Of a stretch of 64,000 nt of DNA, positions 51,824 through 61,121 are shown piece by piece. Made by a program: the position numbers and the translations under genes. This stretch comes from an uncultured Pelagibacteraceae bacterium (GTDB lineage: Bacteria > Pseudomonadota > Alphaproteobacteria > Pelagibacterales > Pelagibacteraceae): NCBI GenBank assembly GCA_902523185.1, contig CABYYJ010000001.1, positions 62,001 through 126,000 of the forward strand, written 5' to 3'. The notes under the pieces were generated by a model. The model searched no databases, had not been told where the DNA came from, and worked only from the letters and a program-made list of their open reading frames with translations. How positions within the stretch are numbered: the first letter of the stretch is position 1; each line of letters starts with the position of its first letter.

Positions 51824-52321
51824 TTAGTTAAGCTTTCTCCATTTTTCTGGACTTATAAATTTCCCTTGCCATAATCCTAATTTTTTTTCTTTAGCAAAAT
51901 CTTCATCTGGCACATATTTTTTTGAGTATCTTCTATATGCTATTGCGTATCCATTTCTTACCATCCACTGATTTAGGTTTATTTTTTCTTTATAACATGT
52001 AGCAATATATCTTTTGTATTTATCTTTTGTTGTAAATATACATTTAATTTTTGATCCACGAATTTTGCTTATTAATTTTTCTTTTGAAACTTTCCCGCAG
52101 CTATAATCTTTGTAAAATGTGAAACCAATTATAGATGAAACTTTTAAAGACTCTTTTTGACATTGTTGTCTCATTTCTGGGGCATCTATACCCTCTAATC
52201 TAAATTTATAATTGTTTATATGAATTGTATCGCCATCTATAATTTTTGGTAATCCGGATATTTCCTCTGCGGCACCGTTAGAAATAAAAATCAAAAATAT
52301 AATTATAAAACGCGTAAACAT
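51824..52321 (-). CDS. Thermonuclease-family (SNase-like) exported nuclease
   Basis: 165 residues with a signal peptide (MFTRFIIIFLIFISNGAA). IIDGDTIHINNYKFRLEGIDAPE holds the Ca and catalytic Arg positions, DKYKRYIATC the second Arg and MVRNGYAIAYRRYS the end of the OB core; a Cys-rich strand (CQKE... CGKV... CIFTT... CYK) may be cross-linked. An extracellular nuclease could provide phosphorus or nucleosides. Stops one base from the VanZ gene. Confidence 0.86.
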   Translation of the reverse strand: MFTRFIIIFLIFISNGAAEEISGLPKIIDGDTIHINNYKFRLEGIDAPEMRQQCQKESLKVSSIIGFTFYKDYSCGKVSKEKLISKIRGSKIKCIFTTKDKYKRYIATCYKEKINLNQWMVRNGYAIAYRRYSKKYVPDEDFAKEKKLGLWQGKFISPEKWRKLN

Positions 52322-52714
52322 CTAGTTTTTTAGTTTTTTTAAAAATTTAAATATAAAATATGCCATCAGTACACCCAAACTATTTGCATATAAATCGTTT
52401 AGTTCAAATGCTCTGTTAGGAATAAAGAAATGTAAAAATTCTAAGATTATTGAGATCAAAAATAAAAAAGAGAAGCTGTTAACAAATTTTTTATGATTAT
52501 TTCGCAAAAAAAAACCTAAAATACCAAGATAAAAGAAGAATATTAAATGGTTAATTGATGTTCCTAATGGATTTGAAATAAGATCTGGTTGCCTTCCCAA
52601 GTTTCCATAAAGTAAAAAACCGATTAAACTTCCTGGAAATAAATAAAGAATCAGTAGAATTATAAATGAAAAATAGAATAAATATTTAGAGGTAGAGAAG
52701 ATAATATTTTTCAT
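52322..52714 (-). CDS. VanZ-like membrane protein
   Basis: Four-span protein of 130 residues: spans near 8-30, 52-68, 76-95 and 103-123. GTSINHLIFFFYLGILGF and IPNRAFELNDLYANSLGVLMAYF (the conserved N-D.xAN..G loop) mark the VanZ family, whose role outside teicoplanin resistance is unknown. Confidence 0.82.
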   Translation of the reverse strand: MKNIIFSTSKYLFYFSFIILLILYLFPGSLIGFLLYGNLGRQPDLISNPLGTSINHLIFFFYLGILGFFLRNNHKKFVNSFSFLFLISIILEFLHFFIPNRAFELNDLYANSLGVLMAYFIFKFLKKLKN

Positions 52715-52754
52715 TTAGATTTTGATATAGTACAAAATAACATAACTAAATTAT

Positions 52755-53474
52755 ATGAGTAAATTAATCTTAACAAGACATGGGCAAAGTACCTGGAATG
52801 CTGAAAATAGATTTACGGGTTGGGTCGATGTTGAACTTTCAGAGAAAGGCAAAGAAGAAGCTAGAAAATCGGGAGAGTTACTTAATAAATTAAATATAAG
52901 AATAAATATTAGTTATACTTCATATCTTAAAAGAGCGATCGAGACCTTAACTATTATTTTAAAATCTCTAAGTTTACCCATGAAGTTTAATACGGCTTGG
53001 GAACTTAATGAAAGACATTATGGATCATTAACGGGTTTAAACAAAGAAGAAACAAAAAAAAAAATTGGTGAAGAACAATTTAAAAAATATAGAAGATCTT
53101 GGGACGTGGCACCTCCTATAATGACTAAAGATAGTAATTATCTTGAAAATTTCAGTCCTTTAAACAGTGGAATTCCTGAAAATAAAATTCCATTATCTGA
53201 GTCTTTAAAGAATACATATGAGAGAGTAATTCCTTTATATGATTTTGAAATAAAAAAAAATTTAGAAAATGGAAACAATATTTTAATATCAGCCCATGGA
53301 AATTCGTTAAGAGCTTTATGTAAATATTTATTTAATATTTCAGATACGAAAATTAATGAATTAGAGATCCCTACTGGAAATCCACTGGTAATTGAGTTTG
53401 ATAATAAATTAGATATTCAAAAATATTTCTATCTGGATGAATCTAGGGCCAAAAAGATAATTTTTAATGAATAG
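52755..53474 (+). CDS. gpmA: 2,3-bisphosphoglycerate-dependent phosphoglycerate mutase
   Basis: Interconverts 3- and 2-phosphoglycerate. LTRHGQSTWNAENRFTGWVDVELSEKG carries the phospho-His; NERHYGSLTGLNKEET and the second His in ILISAHGNSLRALCKYL complete the site. At 239 residues it is a GpmA-type enzyme, not the cofactor-independent type. TATAGT lies about 23 bases before the ATG. Confidence 0.95.
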   Translation: MSKLILTRHGQSTWNAENRFTGWVDVELSEKGKEEARKSGELLNKLNIRINISYTSYLKRAIETLTIILKSLSLPMKFNTAWELNERHYGSLTGLNKEETKKKIGEEQFKKYRRSWDVAPPIMTKDSNYLENFSPLNSGIPENKIPLSESLKNTYERVIPLYDFEIKKNLENGNNILISAHGNSLRALCKYLFNISDTKINELEIPTGNPLVIEFDNKLDIQKYFYLDESRAKKIIFNE

Positions 53475-53545
53475 AGTTTAAATTTTGTAGGTATTGAAAA
53501 TACAATTAAAACTATTATAAATTCATATAATTTTAGGTTTCTTTT

Positions 53546-55888
53546 CTAAAATTTACGTATAATGTTTACAGATGCCTCATCGACGCTATTCGGTTTTAAC
53601 ACATCTTGATTATTTAGCTTAAAGTCTATTTCAAAATCGTTTATAATTTTACTTATCTTATACTCTGATCCTAGATTTTCTGAGCCTGCTAAATTAAAAG
53701 CATAGTTAGTTTTTTTATTTGGTAGATATCCTAATGCTAAATGTATTTTATCAGTATGAGAGTCCCCTAAAGCTTGATTTCTCTCATAAATCATAAAGAT
53801 GCTAAAACCATTAGGTAATACTAAATCTAAACCTAATTCACCATTTAAATTATGTAAAGATTCTGAATGCAATTTTTCACTAAAGGTGTCGATTGGATCA
53901 CTTACATAATTATATTTAAAATTAGAAGAGCGATCAATATCAGCGACGTACTCTAATTTGCCGTGTCTTTTAAAATAATACTTATCACTAGACAAATCTT
54001 CTGTAACTGCTAAACCGGCTCTTATTTTTTTGGATCCAACATGTTGTTTTTGGACATGGATTGCCCCAGGTCCAGACTCTTTATAACTTCCTAAAATAGT
54101 ATGGCCAATATCTAGTCTCCAAGAAGGGATTAAAATAAGATTATCTTTTTTAATCTCATCTTTTAATTTAATGGTTCCATACATTTGATGACCGTCACGA
54201 TCAGCAGTCAAATTTTCACCATCTACAACACTCAATATGTTTGAACTCAATTTACCTATACCAAAAACGGTATCTAGAAACTTTTCGTCCTCCATAATTG
54301 GTGAAGTTGAATAAATTGAAAAGTTATATGTATCGGTATCTAAATTGCTGCCTAAATTTCCGACATCGATATCATTTTTACCAAATCTAAATGCTGTTCC
54401 AAGTATTCCATTGTTATCTGTATATCTATCAGCACCAAAAGAAATCGCATCTGTTTCAATTATTTTTGTAGAAGAAACATCTGTGTCTCCTACTCTTCCA
54501 ATGGAAATACTTCCTTCACTCCAGTAAAATACATCTTGCTTTTTGTTGTCTATCTTATTTTTAATAGATGCTCGATGTACGTTTATTTTTTCTGGAATTT
54601 TTTGAACCAAAGTATTCAATAATGGATTATCAAGTTGAGGGGTATTTAAATTATAATCTATATTAAGATTAGATAAATTTTGTTTATCTTTATTTCTTCT
54701 AATCCATTGTAATCTATTCAAAACGCTGGCTGTTGCATGATCAATTGTTCTTTTAGCAACCGTTATTTGTGCTTCTGCTATACCAATTCTATCTTTATTT
54801 GTAACCGGAGGACATTTACCAGCAATAATGTTAAAAGGACAAGCTAAGTCATATTCCATAATTTGATCGACACCTGTGTCGTTATCGTCTCCAATATAAA
54901 GCTTCAAACCATCTTCGCTAAATGCAATTCCATTAGCTTGATCATTAGGAGTACTTAATCCACTAAGATCAATTCCACCATCTAAAGTATACGATGATGT
55001 GTCAAAAGGCTTGTCTAGTGAAACTTGAGATATTCCTGTCACACTATTTGTACTTCCGGTATTATCGTGAGCGATGAAAAAAATTTTTTTTCCATCTGGA
55101 GAAAATCTCATGCCTCTTGGGCTATTTGCTCCAAACAATGTGTCAGGTAGCGGTATCCCTGCGTCTTCCACAATTTCTTTATCTCCCGAAAAATCGAGTT
55201 CACTTACATCATAAGGAGTAGAAATCTCAAACTCATACAATCTAGCAGTAATATCTCCCACGCCATCGTCACCTAGTGAAAATTCACCAAAATCGGCCCA
55301 GAGCATAAATATTTTTGTACCATCGTCATTAACTTCTACACCATGAACCCTGTGGTATCGTTTTTGTGCAGTGTTTCTACTATAATCTCCAGCCTTACTT
55401 CCATGCGTAAGTACAAAATAATCAAGATGGGTTTGTGATTTAAATTCTGTACAAGTTGAAATATCATAAGGTGATGTTAAATTAAATACATTAATTCCAT
55501 CAGCACCATTTAAATTAGTGTCTCTACTTTGCACTACAATTAACTTCATTCCATCATTACTGAATTCTAAGTCATAGATAAAATGGTTAGCATTGTTTAT
55601 TGTCCCAGTTAAATTGCATCGTTCACTATCTCCTGCATAAACTCTTGTTGAAATATCAAAAGGTTTAGATAAATTATATTCTCTTATATAACGAGTACCA
55701 TCACCACCTACTCGTTTCATATAAGCTGTGAACATCTTAGTACCATCTTTATTAAAATGAATGCCAGATATTTGAGCATCAATTGATGCTGGGACTGTTA
55801 CCGATTGATTAAAAGTAACCATGGCAGCAAATGAATTAGAGATCGAAAATAAATATAAGGAAATGAATATGAAAAATCGCCTAAACAT
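53546..55888 (-). CDS. Secreted beta-propeller protein with C-terminal outer-membrane barrel (paralogue A)
   Basis: 780 residues. Signal peptide MFRRFFIFISLYLFSISNSFA, then a repeated blade unit with F..DG.K(M/L/I)(F/Y) signatures (NKDGTKMFTAY, NDGMKLIVVQS, DDGTKIFMLW, PDGKKIFFIAH, EDGLKLYIGD) to about 350, a linker with CPFNIIAGKCPP, and from about 470 a beta-barrel region opened by FYWSEGSISIGR and ending NIIRKF, like autotransporter barrels. The propeller would be surface exposed or channel-capping. It is downstream of the protease gene and paralogous to 56984-59233. No exact family recognised. Confidence 0.82.
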   Translation of the reverse strand: MFRRFFIFISLYLFSISNSFAAMVTFNQSVTVPASIDAQISGIHFNKDGTKMFTAYMKRVGGDGTRYIREYNLSKPFDISTRVYAGDSERCNLTGTINNANHFIYDLEFSNDGMKLIVVQSRDTNLNGADGINVFNLTSPYDISTCTEFKSQTHLDYFVLTHGSKAGDYSRNTAQKRYHRVHGVEVNDDGTKIFMLWADFGEFSLGDDGVGDITARLYEFEISTPYDVSELDFSGDKEIVEDAGIPLPDTLFGANSPRGMRFSPDGKKIFFIAHDNTGSTNSVTGISQVSLDKPFDTSSYTLDGGIDLSGLSTPNDQANGIAFSEDGLKLYIGDDNDTGVDQIMEYDLACPFNIIAGKCPPVTNKDRIGIAEAQITVAKRTIDHATASVLNRLQWIRRNKDKQNLSNLNIDYNLNTPQLDNPLLNTLVQKIPEKINVHRASIKNKIDNKKQDVFYWSEGSISIGRVGDTDVSSTKIIETDAISFGADRYTDNNGILGTAFRFGKNDIDVGNLGSNLDTDTYNFSIYSTSPIMEDEKFLDTVFGIGKLSSNILSVVDGENLTADRDGHQMYGTIKLKDEIKKDNLILIPSWRLDIGHTILGSYKESGPGAIHVQKQHVGSKKIRAGLAVTEDLSSDKYYFKRHGKLEYVADIDRSSNFKYNYVSDPIDTFSEKLHSESLHNLNGELGLDLVLPNGFSIFMIYERNQALGDSHTDKIHLALGYLPNKKTNYAFNLAGSENLGSEYKISKIINDFEIDFKLNNQDVLKPNSVDEASVNIIRKF

Positions 55889-55901
55889 TTTTATTGGATT
55901 A

Positions 55902-56882
55902 TTATTTTATAGAGCATTGCTTTTGACATATGCTATCACTGCTTCTTTGTTTACAATTATTATAGCAAATAAAATCAAAAGCTAATCGTGGCTGACCAAA
56001 AGCAGTTTCGACTGTTTTCATGGCAGCAATTTTAGTCTCAGCTGTATAGCATCCAACGTATGCTGTTGCATTTTGAATTTTTTCACCTACTTGGTCTTTT
56101 GGAATTTCTTTTGGTTCTTTATTAGAATTTTTCATTCTATTTGCTGAGGTAAAGTTTTTTAATATGGAAGATTTAATTCCAAAATTAGTATTCTCAGGAA
56201 TTGTTCCATAAGACTCTAATGCATCTTTATAATCTAATTTTGCAACTGCAACACCAACAACATCGCCATTTGCATTAACAATTGGACCGCCGCTATTGCC
56301 TGGTTGTATTGCTGCATCAATTTGAACTAAAGCATAATTATCTTGTAAACCTGCTAAAGCACTTATAACACCTTTAGTAACTTTTACTGATGAGCTTACC
56401 GCTTGACCAAACGGATAACCAGCAACATAAATGTCATCTAAAAGTTTTGCGTCTTGTGGAGCGATATCAAATTTATCTTTGGGTTTAATATCAGTTTCTA
56501 ATAGGGCAAGATCGTTCATTCTGTCATAAGCTAATACTTTAGCTTTTCCTGTTTTACCAAAGTAATTAACCTGAGTAATATTGCAATAATTTACGACGTG
56601 GTGATTAGTAACTAAATGACCCTCATCTGAAATAAAAAATCCTGATCCAGAACCAGTGAAAATATTATTATCAAATACTTTAACGATTTTTTTCTGGTTG
56701 TTAGTATCATCAATTATTGTTTTAGCTTTTACCTCTTTACAAACAAAAGTCACGTTTCTAGTGTTAACTACACTTTCTGCAATTTTCTTAGACTCATTAC
56801 ATTGAGCAAGGTTATCTTTATAAACATGCTCAACCATGTTTCCATTTAGAAATAATAATAAGGCTACTACTGTTTCAACCAT
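55902..56882 (-). CDS. Trypsin-like serine protease with Cys-rich tail
   Basis: S1C protease of 326 residues. N-terminal hydrophobic stretch VETVVALLLFLNGN is a weak signal or anchor. Catalytic triad: His in VTNHHVVNYC, Asp in MNDLALLET, Ser in QPGNSGGPIV; the fold matches DegP/HhoA but there is no PDZ domain. A C-terminal 60-residue extension is Cys-rich (CYTAET... CYNNCKQRSSDSICQKQC). It sits between the two propeller-barrel genes, ending 14 bases from the second; a decayed copy of its last codons lies at 59249-59312. It could process the propeller proteins. Confidence 0.84.
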   Translation of the reverse strand: MVETVVALLLFLNGNMVEHVYKDNLAQCNESKKIAESVVNTRNVTFVCKEVKAKTIIDDTNNQKKIVKVFDNNIFTGSGSGFFISDEGHLVTNHHVVNYCNITQVNYFGKTGKAKVLAYDRMNDLALLETDIKPKDKFDIAPQDAKLLDDIYVAGYPFGQAVSSSVKVTKGVISALAGLQDNYALVQIDAAIQPGNSGGPIVNANGDVVGVAVAKLDYKDALESYGTIPENTNFGIKSSILKNFTSANRMKNSNKEPKEIPKDQVGEKIQNATAYVGCYTAETKIAAMKTVETAFGQPRLAFDFICYNNCKQRSSDSICQKQCSIK

Positions 56883-56983
56883 AATTTCTGAAATAAATTT
56901 AACACAAATATTATCTATAAATTAGACACTTATCAATATTTTTCGATAAAGTAGAAAGACTTAATTTTTATGGTTTTTTTTTA

Positions 56984-59233
56984 CTAAAGTTTATTTGTAA
57001 ATTTAACCATAGCGTCAAATAGTTCTTGATTTTTTAGACTATGATTAGAGTTCAATGAAAAATCAAATCCACTTAGATTAAGATTATATTTTAAAGCTAG
57101 ATTGTCATTAATGGGATCGAAATCTAAATTTGTTTTCTTATAATCATCTCGAACATGACTTAGTTTTAAGTAAAGACTATCTTCGTTAACACTATTCTCA
57201 TCTAAACCTTGGAAATTTTCGTAGTTAAACCCAAAAGTAAAGCCACTATTTAATATCCTCTCAAAACCAATATTGCTTTTTAAATTATGTACCGAATTAC
57301 CACCGTAGGTTTTAGTTTGATAAACAGTGTCACCAGAGTTTAAAAATTCATAATTTATATCAGAAGAAAAGTCCTGAACATATTCAAAACTACCATTAAT
57401 ACTTCTTTTTCCGTTGGTAATGTCTTTTAGATTATCAAATTTCAATCCTGTTGTTAATGTCCCTGTTTCAAAAGTTAAAAGATCATGATTTGCTAAAAGA
57501 TTATTTGAAGTATTAAATTGATTATACTCTGATAGCTCTGTAATACCAAATTCAATTTTACCTGTAGGCATAAAATTAAAATCTGTAAAACCACTTCTTG
57601 CTTGGAGACCTATTGCAGAATAAATTTGTTTTCCGTTTCTATGTCCGGTAATTGCGTTTGATTCAAATTTATCAATATCTAAAACACTTGACCCTAAAAG
57701 AGAATTTAAATTAAGATTATCGTTAATCTTTAATGAATTATATAAATTTAATGAAAGAGACTCAGTTTCAAATTTGTTTGAATTAGTTTTTAAAATATCA
57801 ATATCTTCGTTACCATATCTTAAAGCAAAGCCAAAGAAGTGGTCGTTTATTTTTCGATCTCCACCAAATGTTAAACCGCTTGTTTGAAATTCCCTCGGAT
57901 TTAAATTTAAATTATCTCTTTCTCCAAATGTTACATCTCCGTGAGACCAGAATGACCATTTTTTAATCTTTTTGCTATTTTTATTGGGGGCTTTTTTAAT
58001 GGAGCTTACTTTAGTAATCAAATTTTTAGTTAAGGGTTTTTCAATTTCATCAGGTAAAAATCCCATAATTGGGCTTAAGTTAAATTTAATATCTTGAGTG
58101 TATAAATTTAAATTATTTTCATTTCTTCTGAGCCAGTCGAATCTTCTAAAAATTGTAGAAGTGTTGTGTTTAATAACATTTTTTGCAAATTCTATTTGTA
58201 CCGCAGTATCTGTTTGAACATTTGTTTCATCTAATTCGCAAACTACTATTCCATAAGGACAGATCAAATCATATTCAAATATAACATCATCATAAATTGT
58301 GTTTGTATTATCTTCTTTAGTATATTCGTTGGATGTAACATAAAGTTTCATACCTTGCTTTCCAAATTGGAATGCGTAATTGGCTCCTTTTGAGTCTGAT
58401 ACACCTCTAAAATCAATTTGCCATTTTCCAGCATAGGTAGCGGATGTCACTGAATAAGGAGTGGAAAGTTTCCAAACATAAATATTATTAAATTGTGAGG
58501 TGTTGCTCGCATCACCGACGTACATTCTTGTTCCATCATCATCAAATTCAACTGTCATTGCTGCGTAAGTAAGTGTATCTTCAATTTCTAACTTGCCGTT
58601 ATATGATGCGGTACTTTGGTCAAAAGGAGTGCTTAATTGATACTCAACAACTTTAGAATCATTTGTAGCTCCATCAAGTAAAAACATTCTGGTCCCATCG
58701 TGGCTTAATTCTATATCATTTTGATGTGTTGCGGCTTCCCCAGGAACTAAATAATTTCTCCAATCAATTCCATCGTCAGCAACATATGTTGCTTCTCCGA
58801 TACTTGAGATATCGTAAGCAGTAGTCAAATTATAAATATGCGTCGTTGCAGCAAAACTTCCTAGAATAAATATTTTTGTTCCATCATCATTAAAATCTAT
58901 AGTTAATTTAGTATTATTTACAGGATTCACTTCAGCATGATTATCTTCTTTAAGATTTGCTGTGACTAAACTTGATATATCTAATGTAGATATATCCCAG
59001 GCAGTTCCCAGATCATACTGAAATATGTGCGTAGTATTATGTGTTAGGTGATGACCAACAAAAATTCTTGTTCCATCAGCATTGAATGCTATATCAGAAA
59101 TATCTGGATAATTAACGCCTTGATCAGCTCGAAGAAATGTAAGTTTATCAGCATATTCAGGATAAACGTTTTGAGCGTGAACGTTTAAAAAATAAAAAAA
59201 AATTAGAATGAAATTTAATAAAAACTTAATCAT
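56984..59233 (-). CDS. Secreted beta-propeller protein with C-terminal outer-membrane barrel (paralogue B)
   Basis: 749 residues, the same plan as the protein encoded at 53546-55888: signal MIKFLLNFILIFFYFLNVHA, five clear blades (NADGTRIFVGHH, NDDGTKIFILGS, SHDGTRMFLLDG, DDDGTRMYVGDA, GKQGMKLYVTSN), linker CPYGIVVCELDE, helix WLRRNENN, then a barrel opened by WSFWSHGDVTFGE. Shared pieces are the linker Cys, RxxWxRRN helix, W-x-G-x(3)-GER/GR barrel start and GGDR/GADR. It lies behind the pilin cluster. Confidence 0.82.
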   Translation of the reverse strand: MIKFLLNFILIFFYFLNVHAQNVYPEYADKLTFLRADQGVNYPDISDIAFNADGTRIFVGHHLTHNTTHIFQYDLGTAWDISTLDISSLVTANLKEDNHAEVNPVNNTKLTIDFNDDGTKIFILGSFAATTHIYNLTTAYDISSIGEATYVADDGIDWRNYLVPGEAATHQNDIELSHDGTRMFLLDGATNDSKVVEYQLSTPFDQSTASYNGKLEIEDTLTYAAMTVEFDDDGTRMYVGDASNTSQFNNIYVWKLSTPYSVTSATYAGKWQIDFRGVSDSKGANYAFQFGKQGMKLYVTSNEYTKEDNTNTIYDDVIFEYDLICPYGIVVCELDETNVQTDTAVQIEFAKNVIKHNTSTIFRRFDWLRRNENNLNLYTQDIKFNLSPIMGFLPDEIEKPLTKNLITKVSSIKKAPNKNSKKIKKWSFWSHGDVTFGERDNLNLNPREFQTSGLTFGGDRKINDHFFGFALRYGNEDIDILKTNSNKFETESLSLNLYNSLKINDNLNLNSLLGSSVLDIDKFESNAITGHRNGKQIYSAIGLQARSGFTDFNFMPTGKIEFGITELSEYNQFNTSNNLLANHDLLTFETGTLTTGLKFDNLKDITNGKRSINGSFEYVQDFSSDINYEFLNSGDTVYQTKTYGGNSVHNLKSNIGFERILNSGFTFGFNYENFQGLDENSVNEDSLYLKLSHVRDDYKKTNLDFDPINDNLALKYNLNLSGFDFSLNSNHSLKNQELFDAMVKFTNKL

Positions 59234-59248
59234 TTATTAATTTAGGTT

Positions 59249-59312
59249 TATTTTAGTGAACATTGCTTTTAACATATGCTGTCACTGCACCTTTGTTTAC
59301 AATTTATTATAG
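59249..59312 (-). pseudogene. Decayed 3' end of a second trypsin-like protease gene
   Basis: Sixty-four bases match the last codons of the intact protease gene (55902-55964), about 86 percent identical by eye with one inserted A. In the old frame it reads CKQRCSDSIC-stop-KQCSLK-stop against CKQRSSDSICQKQCSIK-stop in the intact gene. An internal stop and a frameshift show it is dead. It lies in the same place relative to paralogue B as the live gene does to paralogue A. Confidence 0.8.
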
Positions 59313-59341
59313 AATTTTCAAGAAATTTATTCAAGTTATCG

Positions 59342-59842
59342 CTATTTCTGACACCACCCTGCTGGCTCAATTAGTGAAAGTTTTAATTCTTTATGTGTTT
59401 TCGCCCTCAAAGAGATCATGGTACCTTTTGAATACCCGCCTGGACACTCCGTCTCATCCAAACGCAATCGACCATCGACTTTATCACCGCCAGAACCTGT
59501 TCTAACTATGGCATCATGAGAATTATCATATGGATTTTTAATCGATTGATCCAAATAGTAATTTTTAAAACTATCAAGCATAGATATTACATTCGACTTA
59601 TTATTGGCTGCATCACAATCAATGGATCTACTATCATTTAATTTTACACTCCCTCCACCTTTAGTAAAACAAAGCGCTAAAGTATTTTTGATATGATTTT
59701 CCACCATTTTAAATTGAGTAATTGTAGCAGATGCCTTTGCTGACTTTACATACCCATTATAAATAAATATTCCTACACCAATTAAAGTGCCTATAATGGC
59801 TAGGGTAACTAGTAATTCGATTAAGGTAAACCCTTTTTTCAT
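59342..59842 (-). CDS. Type IV prepilin-like protein
   Basis: 166 residues. KKGFTLIELLVTLAIIGTLIGVGIFIYNGY is the class III leader plus hydrophobic helix; Gly-1 and Glu+5 are present. The globular part has four cysteines (LCFTK, DCDAAN, ECPGG, GWCQK) that could make two disulphides. It starts inside the end of the AsmA-like gene by 4 bases. Likely a minor pilin. Confidence 0.9.
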   Translation of the reverse strand: MKKGFTLIELLVTLAIIGTLIGVGIFIYNGYVKSAKASATITQFKMVENHIKNTLALCFTKGGGSVKLNDSRSIDCDAANNKSNVISMLDSFKNYYLDQSIKNPYDNSHDAIVRTGSGGDKVDGRLRLDETECPGGYSKGTMISLRAKTHKELKLSLIEPAGWCQK

Positions 59843-60534
59843 TTTAAGAGCTTTTTAAATTTATTTTGTAATTTGTCTTTAATTTTGTCTTTTATGACGT
59901 CTTGATCAATAGCTCCGGAGGCTAATTTATCTTTTATTTCATTATATGCTTTATCAAGTGTTTCTCTTGCTATTGTTTTATAATTTTTACTTTCTTTTGA
60001 ATTCCCTAGATTTTCAAATTTTAAATCACTTAATTTTACGGTTTGGTTTAAATTAAGTTCAGCGGAAGATGCCGAAACATTTATATCTTTAATATCTAGT
60101 TGTTTTACCAAGAACTTTTTATCATCTGGTTTTCTAGGTGATCTGGTTTTACTTTCAAGAGTTCTTTTTAATGAAGTAAAGTTACTTCTTGCTCTATTAG
60201 TTATATCAAAGAAATAATTGACGCTTATGCCATCTAAAACAATATTATCAATTACTATTATATCCTCATAAAAGGACAAAGCATCAAGCTTAGCAAAAGC
60301 TTGTTCAACCACTAGAAGTTTACCTGGAAAATCTTTGTTTTTAATCTCAATTTTTTTTAAATTAACTTCTCCACTTAAATAACCTACATCAAAATCACCT
60401 ATCTTAACTTCTCTATTTAAATTACTAGATAAAATACTTTCAAAAGTTTTTTTAATTAAAGTATCACTAAAAAAAACTACAAAGATTATAGAGATAATGC
60501 TTAAAGAGAATATAAAAATTAAGATTTTTTTCAT
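59839..60534 (-). CDS. AsmA-like (DUF748-type) periplasmic protein
   Basis: 231 residues with a signal anchor (ILIFIFSLSIISIIFVVFF) and the start of an AsmA-like beta structure: LNREVKIGDFDVGYLSGEVNLKKIEIKN, FAKLDALSFYEDIIVIDNIVLDGISVNYFF. It is much shorter than AsmA (617) and ends with a charged helix. The repeat motif V..(I/L)D.I.LDG.. is the family hallmark. Embedded between two prepilin genes, it may help envelope insertion or pilus lipid contact; that is inference. Confidence 0.78.
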   Translation of the reverse strand: MKKILIFIFSLSIISIIFVVFFSDTLIKKTFESILSSNLNREVKIGDFDVGYLSGEVNLKKIEIKNKDFPGKLLVVEQAFAKLDALSFYEDIIVIDNIVLDGISVNYFFDITNRARSNFTSLKRTLESKTRSPRKPDDKKFLVKQLDIKDINVSASSAELNLNQTVKLSDLKFENLGNSKESKNYKTIARETLDKAYNEIKDKLASGAIDQDVIKDKIKDKLQNKFKKLLK

Positions 60535-60537
60535 AAT

Positions 60538-61092
60538 TTAATAATTTGACGGTGCAGCGATAATCACCCAATCTTTTACATTTGAACCATTTATTTTACC
60601 ATCACCAATATTTGAAAAAACAACCGACATATCTTCACCACCTAAGTTAAAAAACATTATTTCTCCTTTTTGGACGTAGTTTGAACTTAAACTCTCCAAT
60701 CCATCACGAGTAATATGGAAAGATGAAGAAACTGCCTTAGTAGGAATTGCATTTTCTTTTGTATAGGGATTTTTAAAAATTGGATTTTTGAAGAAATATT
60801 GACTAGCAGCGTACGCTAGACCGGTTCCATCATCTGTACATTTAACAAAAGTTGGGTCGCTTCCAGCTTCCAGATACATTCCATTAGCATAAGCTCCTTC
60901 ATTAGCTTGGCAGACTTTTGTAGACGTTGCTTGAAGCCATCTAGAAATTGTTTTTAAATTTGATTTGGCAGCATTTAATCTTGCTGATTTTGTATAGCCA
61001 TTGTAAGCAGTAACTCCTACTGCAGCTAAAATACCAATAATCGCAACCACTACTAAAAGCTCAATTAAAGTGAAGCCTCTGTCCCATTTCAT
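60538..61092 (-). CDS. Type IV prepilin
   Basis: 184 residues. A short leader MKWDRG ends at the cleavage site before FTLIELLVVVAIIGILAAVG; Glu+5 is present. The head (CQANEGAYANGMYLEAGSDPTFVKC) has two cysteines and a long beta region. The N-terminal 35 residues are nearly identical to those of the prepilin at 61516-61977, indicating duplication. Likely the second major-type pilin. Confidence 0.92.
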   Translation of the reverse strand: MKWDRGFTLIELLVVVAIIGILAAVGVTAYNGYTKSARLNAAKSNLKTISRWLQATSTKVCQANEGAYANGMYLEAGSDPTFVKCTDDGTGLAYAASQYFFKNPIFKNPYTKENAIPTKAVSSSFHITRDGLESLSSNYVQKGEIMFFNLGGEDMSVVFSNIGDGKINGSNVKDWVIIAAPSNY

Positions 61093-61121
61093 TTAATGAT
61101 TTTACTAAAAATTTTCTTAAA

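Noticed and set aside
53475-53545. Terminator between gpmA and paralogue A
   Set aside because: Only weak A/T inverted repeats (GTATT/AATAC) are present; not enough to call.
59263-59505. Plus-strand reading frame over the protease remnant and pilin end
   Set aside because: It lies antisense to the remnant and the prepilin gene, has no recognisable domain and no ribosome site.
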